Positions 23,750-34,825 of a DNA stretch of 64,000 nucleotides are shown in pieces. Positions within the stretch are counted from its first letter, which is position 1; every line of letters begins with the position of its first letter. The notes under the pieces are model-generated. The model was not told where the DNA came from and searched no databases. It was given only the letters and a program-made list of their open reading frames with translations. The DNA lies in assembly GCF_033118175.1 (NCBI RefSeq), contig NC_083699.1, forward strand, positions 33,909,001 to 33,973,000, given 5' to 3'. Position numbers and translations under genes: made by a program. This stretch comes from Dama dama (lineage: Eukaryota; Chordata; Mammalia; Artiodactyla; Cervidae).

Positions 23750-24543
23750 AAAAAATGGCAAGAGTAGTCATCGTCATCTTTTTCCTGATCTTAGAGGGAA
23801 TGCTTTCAGCTTTTCACTATTGAATATGATGTTAGCTGTAGGTTTGTCATATATGGCCTTTATTAGGTTGAGGTATGTTCCCTCCATGCCCACTTTCTGG
23901 AGAGTTTTTATCATAAATGGATACTGAATTTTATCAAAAGCTTTTCCTGTATCTATTGAGAAGATAATATAGTTTTTATTCTTTAATTTGTTAATGTCAT
24001 ATATCACCCTGATTAATTTGTGGATATTGAAAAATCCTTGCCTTCCTGGGATAAATTTCATTTGATCATCATGTATGATCCTTTTAATGCATTGTTGGAT
24101 TCAGTTTGTTAGTATTTTGTTGAGGATTTTTGCATTATGTTCATTAGTGTTATTGGCCTATAATTTTCTTTTTGTAGTATCTTTATCTGGTTTTGGTATC
24201 AGGGTGATGGTGACCTCAGAGAATAAGTTCAGAAGTATTCCTTCCTCTACAAATTTTCAAAATGGTTTCAGAAGGATAGCTCTAAATGTTTTGTAGAATT
24301 CACCTGTGAAGTCATCCGGGCCTGGATTTTGTTTGTTGGGAGTTTTAAAATCATTGATTCAATTTCAGAACTTGTAGTTAGTCTACTCATATTTTCTATC
24401 CTGTTTATTTTAAATATACCTTTAATCAGAGGTTGCCCTTAGAGAAGTCATTCTGAGGACTTGCTGGTGGAGGACAGAGAAGACGGAGGGATATGGAGCT
24501 CCAGGCACCTCATGTTTTGTACTTGTTTGTTATTATCTCTCTC

Positions 24544-24665
24544 TCACACACTACAATGTAAGTTCTGTAAGAGAGGGCCCTTATTTAATTCCCTGCTATA
24601 TCTCCATCACCTTTAACAGTTCCCAGCACACAGTAGGTATCCAGTAAATTTTTGTTAAATGAATG
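24544..24665 (+). mobile_element. L2 3' end
   Basis: Classic L2 terminus: 'actacaatgtaagttctgta', 'ctatatctccatcac', 'cacacagtaggtatccagta', and the (TGAA)n-like end 'tgttaaatgaatgac'. Confidence 0.9.
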
Positions 24666-24685
24666 ACTACTTTCAGTAAAAATGT

Positions 24686-24790
24686 GAGGCCCAGGAAAGT
24701 TAAATAAAATGCTTTCCCACCTTATTATGTCAGAGTTTGATCTAAAACCTGAGTCTCCTGTTTCTCAACACAGGGACTATTCCAATAATA
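24686..24790 (-). mobile_element. MIR fragment, antisense
   Basis: Resembles the reverse complement of the MIR core: 'gtgaggcccaggaaagtta' with downstream 'aaaacctgagtctcctgttt'. Confidence 0.5.
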
Positions 24791-25699
24791 CGCAAACCTG
24801 GGTTTCAGAATTTATATCCCACCCTTCAAAATGGTATCAAAGTTGTAACAATTTCAAAGGCAGAAATGAGACAGAAAAGAGTAGGGTGACTTCCCACTTC
24901 TTTTCAAGATTATCCAAAGTCATTGCATAGACTGTTTTTATTTTGTTGAAAAGTTAAAACTTTTGTTGATGATGTGGCTGCTAAATAATTAAAATAGAAG
25001 TCTTAAAAAATCCATAAATGATCTAACAAAACTAGTCATTTATCGAACAATACAAATGAAAATGAAATTTTAAAAATTACCACAGTTTTACCTCCTTCTT
25101 GTTGCACACACTTTATGTATTTTTCAAGAACTACAATTGAAAATTTTAGAATATAATTCCTTATGGTAAAAAGTTAAATTGTGTATAAATATAACAGATA
25201 CTTATTTCCACAAACCTCATCAGTAATATGACTTTTATGCAATTAGAAATAACCTTGAATCTCTTATCCCTCAGCTTAATAATTTATATATAGCATAAGA
25301 CTGAAAGGTTAAGAGAAGAATTATATTTCTCTGTAGTATTTACTCCTAGATATTTAAGTGGCAATATTAAGTAGCAATGAGTCACTTCATCCACATGTAA
25401 AACTTCATAGTTCTGTAAATAACTAGCTAGAACTGGAGAAATATTTTTAGAATAGCCAGGGGCTATAAAATGAAGCTAATTCATAGAAGTCTCCAGTTAA
25501 TTATAGAGAGATTACTAGATGATTTCTACAAAAATATATAAAGTAGGTTTAAATCAACACAGATGGCAACATGTAACATGTCTGTATAAAGAAATTGAAA
25601 ATTGTGTCTCCAATCATGTAATCATAAAAATGTCCCTCTTGCTAAGTTTCTAAAAACCATAACATTGTAGAATAAAACAAATAGTTTTCCAGAGTTAAA
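24791..25699. other. no recognised feature
   Basis: AT-rich single-copy-looking sequence. Confidence 0.4.
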
Positions 25700-25960
25700 A
25701 AAATTTTTTTATTGTAAAAATGGGCTTAATTTTTGATCAAGAAAAACTCACTTTTGGAAGATTACTTTAGGGAAATAATCAAAAGGAAGGAAAATGCTAT
25801 ATGTTTTGGAGATGTTCACTGTGGTATTATGTATATAATTGGAGAATCTAAAAACTTAGATGTCCAACAATGGGGAGATATTTAATTAAATTGGAGTTGA
25901 TCTACTTAATATATAATCATTAAACAGTATAAAATGCTCATTATAAAAAAATGTTTAATC
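25700..25960 (+). mobile_element. old L1 3' end fragment
   Basis: Diverged L1M-type C-terminal/3' UTR blocks: 'ttcactgtggtattatgtat', 'ttagatgtccaacaatgggg', and 'cattaaacagtataaaatgc', in the usual order. Confidence 0.6.
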
Positions 25961-26009
25961 TGTATGTATATCATTAAGGAGTTCAATCCAAGTCAACTCA
26001 GCTACTGTC

Positions 26010-26012
<3 letters not shown>

Positions 26013-26050
<38 letters not shown>
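26013..26050. repeat. (TG)19 microsatellite
   Basis: Thirty-eight bases of uninterrupted TG followed by a short 'tatacacacatac' mirror. Confidence 0.98.
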
Positions 26051-26054
<4 letters not shown>

Positions 26055-27292
26055 CACACATACATAACTGTGTGAATGCTACCTAGGCTTAAGGGTAGGA
26101 AAAACAAAACTAGAGAAGAAGCACCCCTTATAAAATTCTTAAGAATGTTTAATTCTGACCGGTTAAGCCACGTGCACATGACACAGTGATAAAGACTTCT
26201 AGGTTCCTAGGGTAATTACAAGTCACACCTAAGCAATCACCATTTAGACTGCAGCTAGCCTGAAGCAGAGAAATTTAGTGTATTTATTCTGCGTGTTTTG
26301 CTAACCTCTTCAAGTCATTTTGGAATCCTTTATAGGCGATATGAAGTAACTGTATATTTCAGTGCACATCTTTGCTATAGAAACATGATTTTCAGCTTTG
26401 CAGCCCAAGGATGCATTTCATGTATGAATAGGGTCTTTGTGAAACAAGAGTAAAGTCATCAGCTTCTATGCTATGAAGAAGAAATGTTCATCTTCTAATG
26501 TGCATATATGTAAGCCACCTCTTTAAAATCAGCCCCCTTAAATGGCAATGAGTATGCTTGTGTGTATGACACATCAATGTCCATTAATTGCATGAAGAGA
26601 ACTGAGATTCCAATGGCAAAATCTGTAAAAGTAGATATACAAAGAAAAGTGGAAGCATCTGTTTAATATATACGACATTAGAATTTAATTTTACCTCTGT
26701 GATGCTTTTGTGTGACTGCAGTGTTACAGCAGAGCACATAAGCATAGCCGTGCAGTGTCAGCAGGTGCATGCCACCAAATTACTGCTTTTAATTTGCATA
26801 TTCATCTGCTAAGAAGCATGTCATTATCATATCAAAGGGATACTAAGCAACATCTAGCTTGGAGAGATGTGGCATAGTTTCAATAGGAGCAATTAATGCA
26901 AGATGAGGACTCTCTTTCTGTCATGTCTCCCAGGGCTAGCTGTAATCGGGCTGATTATTGGATACCAATAAGACCGAGGGCCCAGTTGGCATGGAATGAG
27001 AGAAGAACTGGAAAGAGAGCCTGCTAGTCCTCTCCACTGTACTCTTGATGGCAACGTGATGCTCTGGTCACTCAAAAGAATCCTGTCCTTATTATAGATG
27101 CTATTTCTCTGCACTCATCTATTTCAGTTGTCATTAAATGACCAAATGCATTCCAAAAGTAATTATGTATTAAAAGAAAAATGATCTTGACTTTAGAGAG
27201 CATGGGAAAATTTTTTGAAAAAGACATTAAAATTGTATTTTAATAGAGGTTTTGGTACTTTAGGTAAATTTCATTCAAGCAAACATTTTTCT
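26051..27292. other. repeat-free block with candidate regulatory motifs
   Basis: I recognise no repeat here. The stretch carries an octamer ATTTGCAT (26792-26799) and a palindromic pair of CCAAT boxes (26957-26969). No coding frame is convincing. A conserved non-coding element is possible but untested. Confidence 0.35.
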
Positions 27293-27440
27293 TCCTCCTT
27301 CAAGCATTTATTGAGCACCTAAAGTATATATCAAACAGTGTCAAGTGATGAAGCTGCAGATGCAAACTAGTCACAGTCCCTAATCTCAGCTTGCAGTTGA
27401 ACAGGGGGAGACAAACATATAAACCAAGCAAACTTGAATA
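27293..27440 (-). mobile_element. L2 fragment, antisense
   Basis: 'caagcatttattgagcacct' then 'agtccctaatctcagcttgc' and 'gggggagacaaacatataaa', the reverse complement of the L2 3' end. Confidence 0.75.
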
Positions 27441-27804
27441 ACATTTCTTACTTACTGTTTGTTAACTTAGGAAAGGTCACAAACATGCAGAACCACCTTT
27501 CTGATATAATAGTAAGGACATGTGGTGTAATTTCTTTGTGGAAAGACTTTAAGAACAGAATTTTAAATTTTAGTTTAGTTTTAGAAATGATCTCACTTTT
27601 TCTCTCCTAATGGTAGTAGCTAAAAACAGTGTACAAATATGAATACTTGAACAGTAGAAGTAGAGACAATAGTTTCAATTATTCTGTTGTTTTTTAATCT
27701 TTCATTGGATGCATTGGTATAAGCAAGTGCTTTTTAAAAACAGGAACCATTAACAGCTTGCTTCCTATGGTGTATAAAATGGGATGGTATACACATACAC
27801 TTTC
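27441..27804. other. no recognised feature
   Basis: Single-copy-looking sequence. Confidence 0.35.
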
Positions 27805-28075
27805 ATTAATTTATTCAACAAATATTTTTTGAGCACTCACTATGTGGTAAGCACTGCTATAAGCACTGGGGGTACAGCTGTGAACAAAATGGGCCAAGTG
27901 CCTGTCCCTGAGTTTATACTCACACATGCTCCTCTGTGTGAATATGTGCACTGAGCATATGCCTAATGACAAGTTCAGTGACATTCATTCAACAAGCACT
28001 TAATAACCACCTTATGTGTCAGACTAGGGAAATGAAAGGAACATGAAGTTTACCTTGGAAACTACAAGCCAAGAA
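27805..28075 (-). mobile_element. two L2 fragments, antisense
   Basis: A first copy starts 'tattcaacaaatattttttg' and continues 'agcactgggggtacagctgt'. A second begins near 27983 with 'cattcaacaagcacttaata'. Both are reverse-complement L2 3' ends of the same orientation. Confidence 0.75.
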
Positions 28076-28261
28076 TGAGTACAAGAGAGCTACCAAATGA
28101 TCAGTGGACCTAAAACCACATGTCTAATGTGAAACAAAAATAAAACAGTATTCTTTTATGGTTGTCCAACCTTATAAGTAATTTCAGATATCAACCAGTC
28201 ATCTCAGTATAACCCCAGAAAGTTCATTAACCACCTTCTTATCAATTGCTATTAAAATTTT

Positions 28262-28480
28262 AGTGTTAAAAGTGTTGAACTTTATTGAGCATCAGAGCTA
28301 GGCACTTTGGGTGCATCATCTTTCTTAATACTCAGACGAACACTCTGATAAATGCTAATATACCCAATTTGCCAGTGAGGAAACTAAAGCTCAGAGAGTT
28401 TTCTATCTCCCAAGGTCACTCAGTTAGTAAGTGCCGTGTATAATCAGAACTTAGAATTTGCTAATGCCTAATATGTGTTC
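28262..28480 (-). mobile_element. MIR, antisense
   Basis: 'tttattgagcatcagagcta', 'agtgaggaaactaaagctca', 'ccaaggtcactcagttagta', matching the reverse complement of MIR. Confidence 0.85.
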
Positions 28481-28495
28481 TAACCACAGTTCTTT

Positions 28496-28807
28496 GGGCT
28501 TCCCTGGTAGGTCAGCTGGTAAAGAATCCACCTGCAATGCAGGAGACCCCTGGTCAATTCCTGAGTCAGGAAGATCCCCTGGAGAAGGGATAGGCTACCC
28601 ACTCCAGTATTCTCGGGCTTCCCTGGTGGCTCAGTTGTTAAAGAATCCACCCTGCAGTGCAGGAGACCTGGGTTCGATCCCAAGGTTGGGAAGATTCCCT
28701 GGAGAAGTGAATGGTTACCCACTCTAGTATTCTGGCTTGGAGAATTCCATGGACAGAGGAGCCCGGCAGGCTACAGTCCATAGGGTCTCAAAGGGTTGGA
28801 CATGACT
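28496..28807 (+). mobile_element. Bov-A2 SINE (dimer)
   Basis: Two tandem Bov-A-type heads: 'gggcttccctggtaggtcag' at 28496 and 'gggcttccctggtggctcag' at 28615, each followed by 'gaagat(c/t)ccctggagaag'. One shared 3' end follows. This head-to-tail dimer is the hallmark of Bov-A2. Confidence 0.9.
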
Positions 28808-29034
28808 CTTTTGCTTTATTATAGTGGAAATTATGGGTTAAATGATATATATCTCATTAAAACTACTGATTGAAAATTTAAACAAATGAACAAAAATATA
28901 ATCTCTTTAACTCTATGTTACTACTCTGGCTGACTTTTTCACCAAACGAAGAGGATCTTTTTTTCTTTTTAATTAACCTTATGCTGAGAATTGTAGACTC
29001 ATTTTGTCTTGTTTAAATTGGTTGTTTCATAGAG

Positions 29035-29205
29035 CTGAGCTACTGACTTGGAGTCAGAAAGTCTGAGTTTAAATCCTAGTTGCCTGTGGAAGATCCTTAG
29101 CTGGTAAGAGCTTCAGTCTTCCTATCTACAAAATAAGGAATTTAATCTATATACTATATTAGGTTTCTTCCAGGTCTGGCTTTCTATGAGTCTATGAAAA
29201 ACATC
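29035..29205 (+). mobile_element. MIR-family SINE
   Basis: 'ttggagtcagaaagtctgag', 'tttaaatcctagttgcctgt', 'tcttcctatctacaaaataa' and the end 'tggctttctatgagtctatg' fit a MIR subfamily. Confidence 0.75.
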
Positions 29206-30859
29206 TAGAGAGGATCATAAAATATTTAAACATCCTATACTTCCTGCATCCTACTTTCCTGCAAAAAGAAAAATAAAATTCTGTTAGGTTTTTAAATAAT
29301 ACCTTTAGGTAAAACATCAGTAAATACTAATTATTGATTAAATATTTTCTTCTCGCAAAAGTTGACTTCATTAAAGCACTGAATGTTCATTTATTTATTT
29401 TTTACCAAGAAGAAAGGAATGAATGGAGGAAGGAAATAGAAAAGGAAAGAGAGAGAAAGCCACATATGGGTATATGTACATTATATATTCACTCATGTAA
29501 CAACAGTTGTGTATGCATGCTTACATGTATGTACGTTATATGTACACAAATGAACATATCGAAAACCTCAAGTTCTATAATTTTTTTTTCTGCCGTAGCA
29601 GAAGAAGGAAAATGTTGCCCTTTAACAAGTTCATATTTCAAGGAGTTTATGGCCTCCTTCCTCTAAGTGAATCCACAAATAGTGGAGTTTCACAGAAAAG
29701 TTTATTTAGTTCTCCTGTTTTATCAAGTCAGCTTTATAAATCAATCATGAATTGGTTGAATTTATATCTATTTATAACTATTCATAATTTTTACCACTAT
29801 TAAGTTAAATATTATTCAATTATCATCTACTCTGGGCATCTGGGCATTTTCTAATTGGTTTAAGTCTGCATTCACACAAGGAGGTCTTCAAAGATCACTC
29901 TGTCCTTTTCAAGATACTCTAATTCATATCAAAACCTTAACTGATCTCAGACAGAAAAACTTTAATCACATACACAACTCAGTTTGAGGACATACTCAAA
30001 AGACAAAATCTTTTGCAAGTAAATCACATCTTCACCTATCAGTTCATTTTGTGTCCTTCTGTCAGTACAAATTCCCAAACTTCTTTACAGTAATTGTAGG
30101 CCTCAAATAAATGCTAGAACTTTTCAAACTATGAATAGGCTTTTTAAGCATAATTCATGAAGGAAATTTTTGTGTCAGTTCCTATCTTCATGGCTTATAT
30201 GAAATTTCTCAGTAATTCACTCACAAACCTGTCCACTCCATGTTTCTCTGCTATGGTAGAAAATGAGAACCTCAGTGCTCTTACAGGGACGATTCAAAGT
30301 ACTGCATCCACCTTAGGTAAACATATGTTTATTAGTATTTGTGTAACATATTTATGGGTATTGGTGTAACATAAGATTTTTATATCTCTAAGGAAAGATA
30401 AAGAAGCTGCTTTCATTCGTGTATGGGTATATGTATTAGCAACAGTAAAGCCAAGTGGTGTTACTGGATATGGTAGAATAAGAAAATATGTGTTCTTTAG
30501 GAAAAAAACTAAACTTTATTGATATAATTCAAATTGCCAGAGGTAACATTTATTTGTTCCCAAAAGGAAAAACTACAAATGAAAAATATTAAGTGATGTC
30601 TATAAAAAATTATTGCAGTTGAAACTGAAGAAAGAATTCTAGTATCACACATCAGCTTTTCTATTGGTACAGTAGGAGAGATATGAATAGAAAGAGATAA
30701 AATTATGCCATTAATAACATGGAAAAAAGTTAATCATAGACAAATCTTCTATTTTAACTATATAAGATATAAAGAGTAGTGGACTCATCATATGCTTCTG
30801 TTATGCAAAGTCATAGCTAGAAAGCCTTGGTCCATTTCTATAGCTATATGTTGATGGAT
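29206..30859. other. no recognised feature
   Basis: Single-copy-looking AT-rich sequence. Short frames at 29334-29666, 29507-29803 and 30157-30369 have no known domain. The last ends near a splice-donor-like 'ccttaggtaaac' at about 30312, which alone is not evidence of an exon. Confidence 0.4.
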
Positions 30860-30970
30860 ATTAACTAGACTTGTGATCATTTCACAGTATATACAAATAC
30901 CAGAACTTTATATTGCACACCTGAAACTAATATAATGTTGCATGGCAATTATGCCTCAATAAAAAAATCA
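30860..30970 (+). mobile_element. L1 3' terminus fragment
   Basis: 'ttatattgcacacctgaaac' followed by 'caattatgcctcaataaaaa', the terminal L1 3' UTR seen in laurasiatherian L1, with an A-rich tail. Confidence 0.65.
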
Positions 30971-31454
30971 AACAAATAAGAAATCCTTGATCTAGTTAGG
31001 AAGAAATACTTGGTAGAAAGATAATTGATGACTTAATTAAAATGCAGCTAAAACAAAAACAAATTTTGAAACCATCCACAACCATATAACAGTAATATAT
31101 TTACATGGCAAGAGAGAATTAAACCAGAAGAGAAAATTGGTGACACCCAGATATGGTTGGCTGCTTTAAAAGAAGGGACATTTTATCATAAAAATATCTA
31201 GAATTTCTTTCTTTTTAAAGAAAAACAAAAGATCTGAAAGTACTGCCTGTATTCCTATATGACAAGTAGCAGGAGCTAAGCAGTGAATGTCCCCTTTAGT
31301 TGAGTCTCTCCTGGTTTGCCATAGTCCCCACCAGCTCCTCTCACTTTCCAGCCATATTGCTTTAGCTATGTGATGCCTTGGTGGCTTTTGAGTGTTCAAT
31401 CCCTGATGTGCTAAATAGCACTTTCTCTGTAAACAGTACCTTAAAGATTAGAAA
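30971..31454. other. no recognised feature
   Basis: Single-copy-looking sequence. Confidence 0.35.
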
Positions 31455-31457
31455 GTT

Positions 31458-31605
31458 TAGACCAGTCATTCTCGAAATCAGCTACATATTAGAATGACCT
31501 GAGAAACTTAAATATATATATATATATATGGACCCTGTCTCAGACTATAAATCAGAATCTCTTGAGGTAGCATAGGTTTTTTTGTTTTTGTTTCTCAGTT
31601 AATTT
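31458..31605 (+). mobile_element. MER5A-type element, interrupted by a TA repeat
   Basis: 'cagtcattctcgaaatcagc', 'atattagaatgacctgagaa', and 'ataaatcagaatctcttgag' fit a decayed MER5A. An (AT)n run at 31511-31529 sits in the middle. Confidence 0.5.
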
Positions 31606-31773
31606 TAATATATAGCCAGGGATGTAGTTTAGGTATTAAGGATGATTTCTAATTTGCTCTTAATTCTGATATTTATTAGTTGTGTATATGAAAACACAGA
31701 CACAGAGACAGACATTTGGCATTACAAAAAAACTGCACTTGTTGAATGTTTAACATTTGAAAGTGTATTATAT

Positions 31774-33385
31774 TGTTGTTGTTCAGTCGTTCAGCTATGT
31801 CCGACTCTGTGACCCCATGGACTGCAGCACACCAGGCTTCCCTGTCCTTCACTATCTACTGGAGTTTGCTCAAACTCACGTCCATGGAGTTGATGATGCC
31901 ATCCAACCACCTCATCCTCTGTTGTCCCCTTCTCCTCCTGCCCTCAATCTTTCCCAGCATCAGTCTTTTCCAATGAGTTGGCGCTTCTCATCAGGTGGCC
32001 TAAGTATTGGACTTCAGCTTTAGTATCAGTCCTTCTAATGAATATTCAGGGTTCATTTCCATTAGGATTGACGGGTTTGATCTTGCTGTCCATGGGACTC
32101 TCAAGAGTCTTCTCTAGCACCACAGTTCAAAAGCATCAATTCTTCAGCTCTCAGCCTTTGTTGTCCAACTCTCACATCTGTACATGACTACCGGAAAAAC
32201 CATAGGTTACACTATACAGACCTTTGTCAGCAAAGTGATATCTCTCCTTTTTAATAAGCTATCTAGGTTTGTCATAGCTTTCCTTCCAAGGAGGAAGGGT
32301 CTTTTAATTTCATGGCCGAAACCACTGTCTGCAGTGATTTTGGAGCCCAAGAAAATAAAGTCTCTCACAGTTCTCATTATTTCCCCATCTATTTGCCATG
32401 AAGTGATGAGACTGGGTGCCATGATCTTAGTTTCTTGAATGTTGACTTTTAAGCCAGGTTTTTCACCCTCCTCTTTTACCTTCATCAAGAGGCTCTTTAG
32501 TTTCTCTTCATTTTCTGCTATTAGGGTGGTGTTATCTGCATATCTGAGGTTACTGAGTTTCTCCTGGCAACCTTGATTCCAGCTTGAGCTTCACAGCCTG
32601 GCATTTCTCATGATGTACTATGCATATAAGTTAAATAAGCAGGGTGACAATATACAGCCTTGATGTTCTCCTTTCCCAGTTTTGAACCAGTCTGTTGTTC
32701 CATGTCTAGTTCTAACTGTTGCTTCTTGACTTGCACACAGGTTTCTCAGGAGGAGTTAAGGTGGTCTGGTAAATTTTCATCTCTTTAAGAATTTTCCAGT
32801 TTGCTTTGATCCACACAGTAAAAGGTTTAGTGTAGTCAATGAAGCAGAAATAGATGTCTTTCTGGAATTCTCTTGCTTTTTCTATGATCCAACAGATGTT
32901 GGCAATTTGATCTCTGGTTCCTCTGCCTTTTCTAAATCCAGCTTGTACATCTGAAAGTTCCTGGTTCATGTACTGTTGAAGATTAGCACAAAGGATTTTG
33001 AGCATTACGTTGCTAGCATGTGAAATGAGCACAATTGTACAGTAGTTTGAAAATTCTGTGTCATTGCCCTTCTTTGGGATTGGAATGAAAACTGACCTTT
33101 TCCAGTCCTGTGACCACTGCTGAGTTTTCCATATTTGCTGGCATATTGAGTGCAGCACTTTAACAGCATCATCTTTTAGGATTTGAAATAGTTCAGCTGT
33201 AATTCCATCACCTCCACTAGCCTTGTTCATAGTAATGCTTCCAAAGGCCCACTTGACTTCACTCCAGGATCTCTGGCTCTAGGTGAGTGATCACACCATC
33301 ATGGTTATCTGGGTCATTAAGACCTTTTTTATACAGTTCTCCTGTGTATTGTTGCCACCTCTTCTTAATATCTTCTGCTTGTTAC
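31774..33385 (-). mobile_element. BovB (RTE) LINE, 5'-truncated, with 10-bp target-site duplication
   Basis: 1.6 kb antisense BovB, 3' end at the left ('ttgttgttgttcagtcg'). Flanked by 'tgtattatat' at 31764-31773 and 33386-33395, which fixes both ends. Coding blocks are split over at least three frames. Confidence 0.95.
32712..33230 (-). pseudogene. BovB reverse transcriptase, N-terminal half remnant
   Basis: A 172-aa minus-strand frame covers the RT finger region: NKASGGDGITAELFQILKDD near the start, FIPIPKKGN, QAGFRKGRGTRDQI, and a damaged motif A reading FCFIDYTKPFT instead of the FIDYAKAFD form at 63.2 kb. The FADD-box half lies in other frames further left (32207-32700). Non-functional. 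Confidence 0.9.
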
Positions 33386-33395
33386 TGTATTATAT

Positions 33396-34501
33396 AGACA
33401 AATAATTAACAAACCTCCTAAACTGAGTTTGTTTTGACCCAATTCTACATGGAGTTTGTATAGCCTGGTTTGTTAAAGTATCAAAACAAAGCAACCCTTT
33501 GAATATTGGTGCCTGTTTGCTGTAGGGATCAAATATCTTCACAGGACTAACATTCAACTTTGCATGTATTGGGCCCAACCAGGCCTCTAGCTACTTTAAG
33601 TAATCAAGTTTTAGTACAGGTCATGACAAAGCTTTCATCTTTTCTGATGCTTCAGGCCTCTTCTGGGTACTATATGTAAAGCTCAGTTTGATCAATCAGT
33701 GAAAAACTGATATTGGTTGTTTACTTTTTTAAATAAGAAATTGGACTAATTTAACTCATCAAATCTACTAAGGTGGCTTAGTTTGTATGTATAGACCATC
33801 TACAATATTAGCGCCATTACCGTATTTTATTAAATTGTTGGAAAAATTCAATGTAATTTTTATGTGGGTCAATTCAAATATTACTAGATCTGGAGAGAAG
33901 GAAGAAGAAAGTAGAAAATATAATTATTTAGTCATGGCAAAATGTGATACAATTTTTGCTTTAAAATAAACTCCATGCATTATAGATGAGTATTTGTTTT
34001 TAGAGGCTCGTTCAGTCAGGAAAAAAAAAACAAAAACTTGCAAATTACTTCCTTCTTTTGGAATATGTCTTTACCAGTAAGTGTACTGGAGATTATTCTA
34101 CATTAGAGTGGTTTCTAAAGTGGTCCTAAAATTAGAAAATTTACTTCAGACATAACTTATTTTGATACATCATAAAATTTTGTGAAGAATAATTTTGAAG
34201 CGAGGTTTAAGATTGCAGTGTTCTCTATTTTAGTGAATAGAGAGCTGGATAGTTTCAGAATTTGGATATTCATCCAAAATTAGAAGCTAAAGAAGCACTG
34301 GAGCTTGCCACAATTAAGGCATAGATGTGTGGAGGCCTCATAAGCCTACTTTCTCAGGTCACTAGTATATGTTAAATAATCACTCAGCATCTATTAAAAA
34401 TCCTCTGTCTCAGTTAATTTTAGCTCATTTATTCTCAAAGCATCTTCATCAGTAAGAATACCGATAAAAATCTATTTTACATACAGAATATAGTAGTAGT
34501 A
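33396..34501. other. no recognised feature
   Basis: Single-copy-looking sequence. An A-rich run at 34020-34035 might be the tail of an old retrocopy, but I cannot name a source. Confidence 0.35.
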
Positions 34502-34611
34502 GTTTAGTCACTAAGTCATGTCTGACTCTCTGTGAGCCCACGAACTGCAGCCCGCCAGACTCCTCTGTCCATGGGATTCTCCAGGCAAGAATACTGGAGT
34601 GGGTTGCCATT
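34502..34611 (-). mobile_element. Bov-A/Bov-tA SINE fragment
   Basis: Reverse-complement 3' half, 'gtcactaagtcatgtctgac' to 'ctggagtgggttgccattta', preceded by (TAG)n. Confidence 0.9.
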
Positions 34612-34825
34612 TAAGAGACAAACTTTGCTAAAGATGAGGTTGAAATTGCATAACGTTTAAATTGTGAACTGAGTACAATATTGTAGCCTGTATAACATGT
34701 GGTGGGTAGGGGGAGGGAGGGTATGTATGCATAGACATGTAGGTATATATACATACATATACACAAATATCAAATATATATATATATATAATACTTAGAC
34801 TTTGATATGAATGTCATCATATCAA

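Larger units (their letters stand above)
18984..24420 (-). mobile_element. old L1, antisense, split by a younger L1 and a SINE
   Basis: Minus-strand L1 whose parts are 18984-19107, 19236-21301 and 23750-24420. The 3' end is at the left ('ttccagttttattgaggtat'). ORF2 remnants include a minus frame at 20096-20338 (MNKWDLLKLKCFCTAKE) and an RT block at 23774-24061 with IIFSIDTGKAFDK (motif A) and FPLRSGKR. Removing the 2.45 kb insert at 21302-23749 restores co-linearity across the RT region. Frames are broken throughout. Confidence 0.9.

Noticed and set aside
28496..28807. Tandem repeat considered as CRISPR-like
   Set aside because: The two units are Bov-A monomers of a known dimeric SINE. No spacers and the genome is eukaryotic.
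30157..30369. Possible exon ending at a GT splice-donor-like site
   Set aside because: Single weak site, no acceptor pairing, no recognisable protein. Chance expectation is high.
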